From: Scleromitrula shiraiana
Taxonomy: Eukaryota; Ascomycota; Leotiomycetes; Helotiales; Sclerotiniaceae
Length of the DNA: 64,000 nucleotides
NCBI GenBank assembly: GCA_028455995.1
Contig: JABELC010000004.1
Span: 3,656,501-3,720,500, forward strand
Reading direction: 5' to 3'
Shown: piece after piece, positions 63,228 to 64,000 of the stretch
How positions within the stretch are numbered: the stretch's first letter is position 1
Layout of the letters: every line of letters starts with the position of its first letter
Made by a program: the position numbers and the translations under genes
The notes under the pieces: generated by a model
Seen by the model: only the letters and a program-made list of their open reading frames with translations
The model's database searches: none
Told to the model about the DNA's origin: nothing

Positions 63228-64000
63228 GACGGATTTTGCTAGGTATCAGTGAAGTGCCACAGGGTTGGGTTACAGGGATAACTCTTAACGTAGTAATGTA
63301 AATGCGTAAATAAAAAAACAAATTATATCTAAATGACTCCAATAATCAGAATCAATCTAATGTATGTATTTCGAAACCGAATTTCTAAGCAGAATCCAGT
63401 TGCGGTGTGATTATCCTCTAGGCTCGCTCCCGAAAAGCAATCTCAGGCCTGATAAATTGGGCATGAAGGCTGATCTCTTGGTTTCACATCCTGCATCCCA
63501 CATATTAACAAATGCTCATATTGAGGTAGGAGCACTCAAATATACATAAAATTATTGATCTTAACCTTTTAACTTCAGCTTAATTTATTGGTCACTCAGA
63601 TACTTTCACAAGTATCGACAGTAGATATTCAAATAGGATTTTGAACATATCACGTGGTTCTCTTGCATGATGATTGTACATACATCAAGCCTCTGGTAAC
63701 TCTATTCCTAGTGTCTATTCAAAAGTAAATCTTTTACATGTAGATTGAATGTTTATATAAGATTCAAATGTTCAAATCTAAGATAGATGTTCATTTATGT
63801 TTTGTTCTATCTTATTTAATAATGAATCCCTATAACAACCATCTACTCCCTACAAAATACCGGAGCTGGTCGATATTTCATTTCCTCATTATCACTAATC
63901 AACTCAAGTTCCTCAACATGAACTCAATATTCGATAAAGAAACCCGTACCCAGCGGAAAATACATATATTTCAGCCCCATTTGGAATCCTTTATGGATAG
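63228..64000. other. Upstream region of the transcription factor gene
   Basis: About 770 bp to the window edge. AT-rich, with TATCACGTGG (a CACGTG core) near 63648. No supported gene; a plus-strand open frame at 63364-63549 has no recognised features. Confidence 0.45.

Overview
This is a eukaryotic, filamentous ascomycete nuclear segment. Genes have short introns (about 41-260 bp) with GT...AG ends and CTAAC-like branch sites. The proteins are typically fungal: a Doa10-type E3 ligase, a NudE-type dynein factor, a 2,281-residue acetyl-CoA carboxylase, a Zn2Cys6 regulator and an Rds1-like ferritin fold protein. Protein style and the AT-rich decayed island suggest a leotiomycete of the Botrytis/Sclerotinia kind. 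That placement is inference; no marker gene proves it. No rRNA, tRNA or CRISPR array was recognised.

Layout. 1-3.5 kb: gene-free, packed with microsatellites, including a (GAT)~40 array. 3.6-5.8 kb (+): malic enzyme. 6.6-8.0 kb (-): secreted nucleoside hydrolase. 9.6-11.0 kb (-): an OMA1/M48-like protein whose HEXXH motif has become HSQAH. 12.0-13.0 kb (+): secreted ferritin-like protein. 13.3-15.1 kb: two small divergent genes. 15.6-17.3 kb (-): Ser/Gln-rich single-pass membrane protein. 18.1-18.7 kb (-): orphan protein. 19.8-22.1 kb (-): lipoxygenase with all metal ligands. 22.6-27.9 kb (-): Doa10/Ssm4 E3 ligase. 28.5-30.1 kb: AT-rich island holding two families of tandem repeats. 30.8-35.2 kb (+): 1,417-residue Ala/Ser-rich repeat protein. 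36.3-43.4 kb (-): acetyl-CoA carboxylase. 43.4-46.9 kb: microsatellite-rich desert. 46.9-48.8 kb (-): NudE homologue. 48.8-52.6 kb: second desert. 52.6-55.1 kb (-): isochorismatase-fold hydrolase with a long disordered tail. 57.4-59.6 kb (+): amino acid/GABA/choline-type permease. 60.8-63.2 kb (-): Zn2Cys6 transcription factor.

There is no operon and no clear biosynthetic cluster. Several genes touch carbon and lipid metabolism: malic enzyme can supply reducing power, acetyl-CoA carboxylase makes malonyl-CoA, lipoxygenase oxidises polyunsaturated fatty acids, and Doa10 degrades ER/sterol-pathway proteins in yeast. Their co-location may be chance. Gene models were built by hand from splice signals, reading-frame continuity and family motifs; exon limits are predictions.

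The most unusual items are the Ala/Ser-rich protein built from about 19 degenerate 'YGTP..ES' modules, the M48 pseudoprotease with an in-frame intron and hidden 3' exons, the isochorismatase with a roughly 350-residue tail, and the nested tandem repeats with hairpins in the AT-rich island. I did not find a convincing new multi-gene system.
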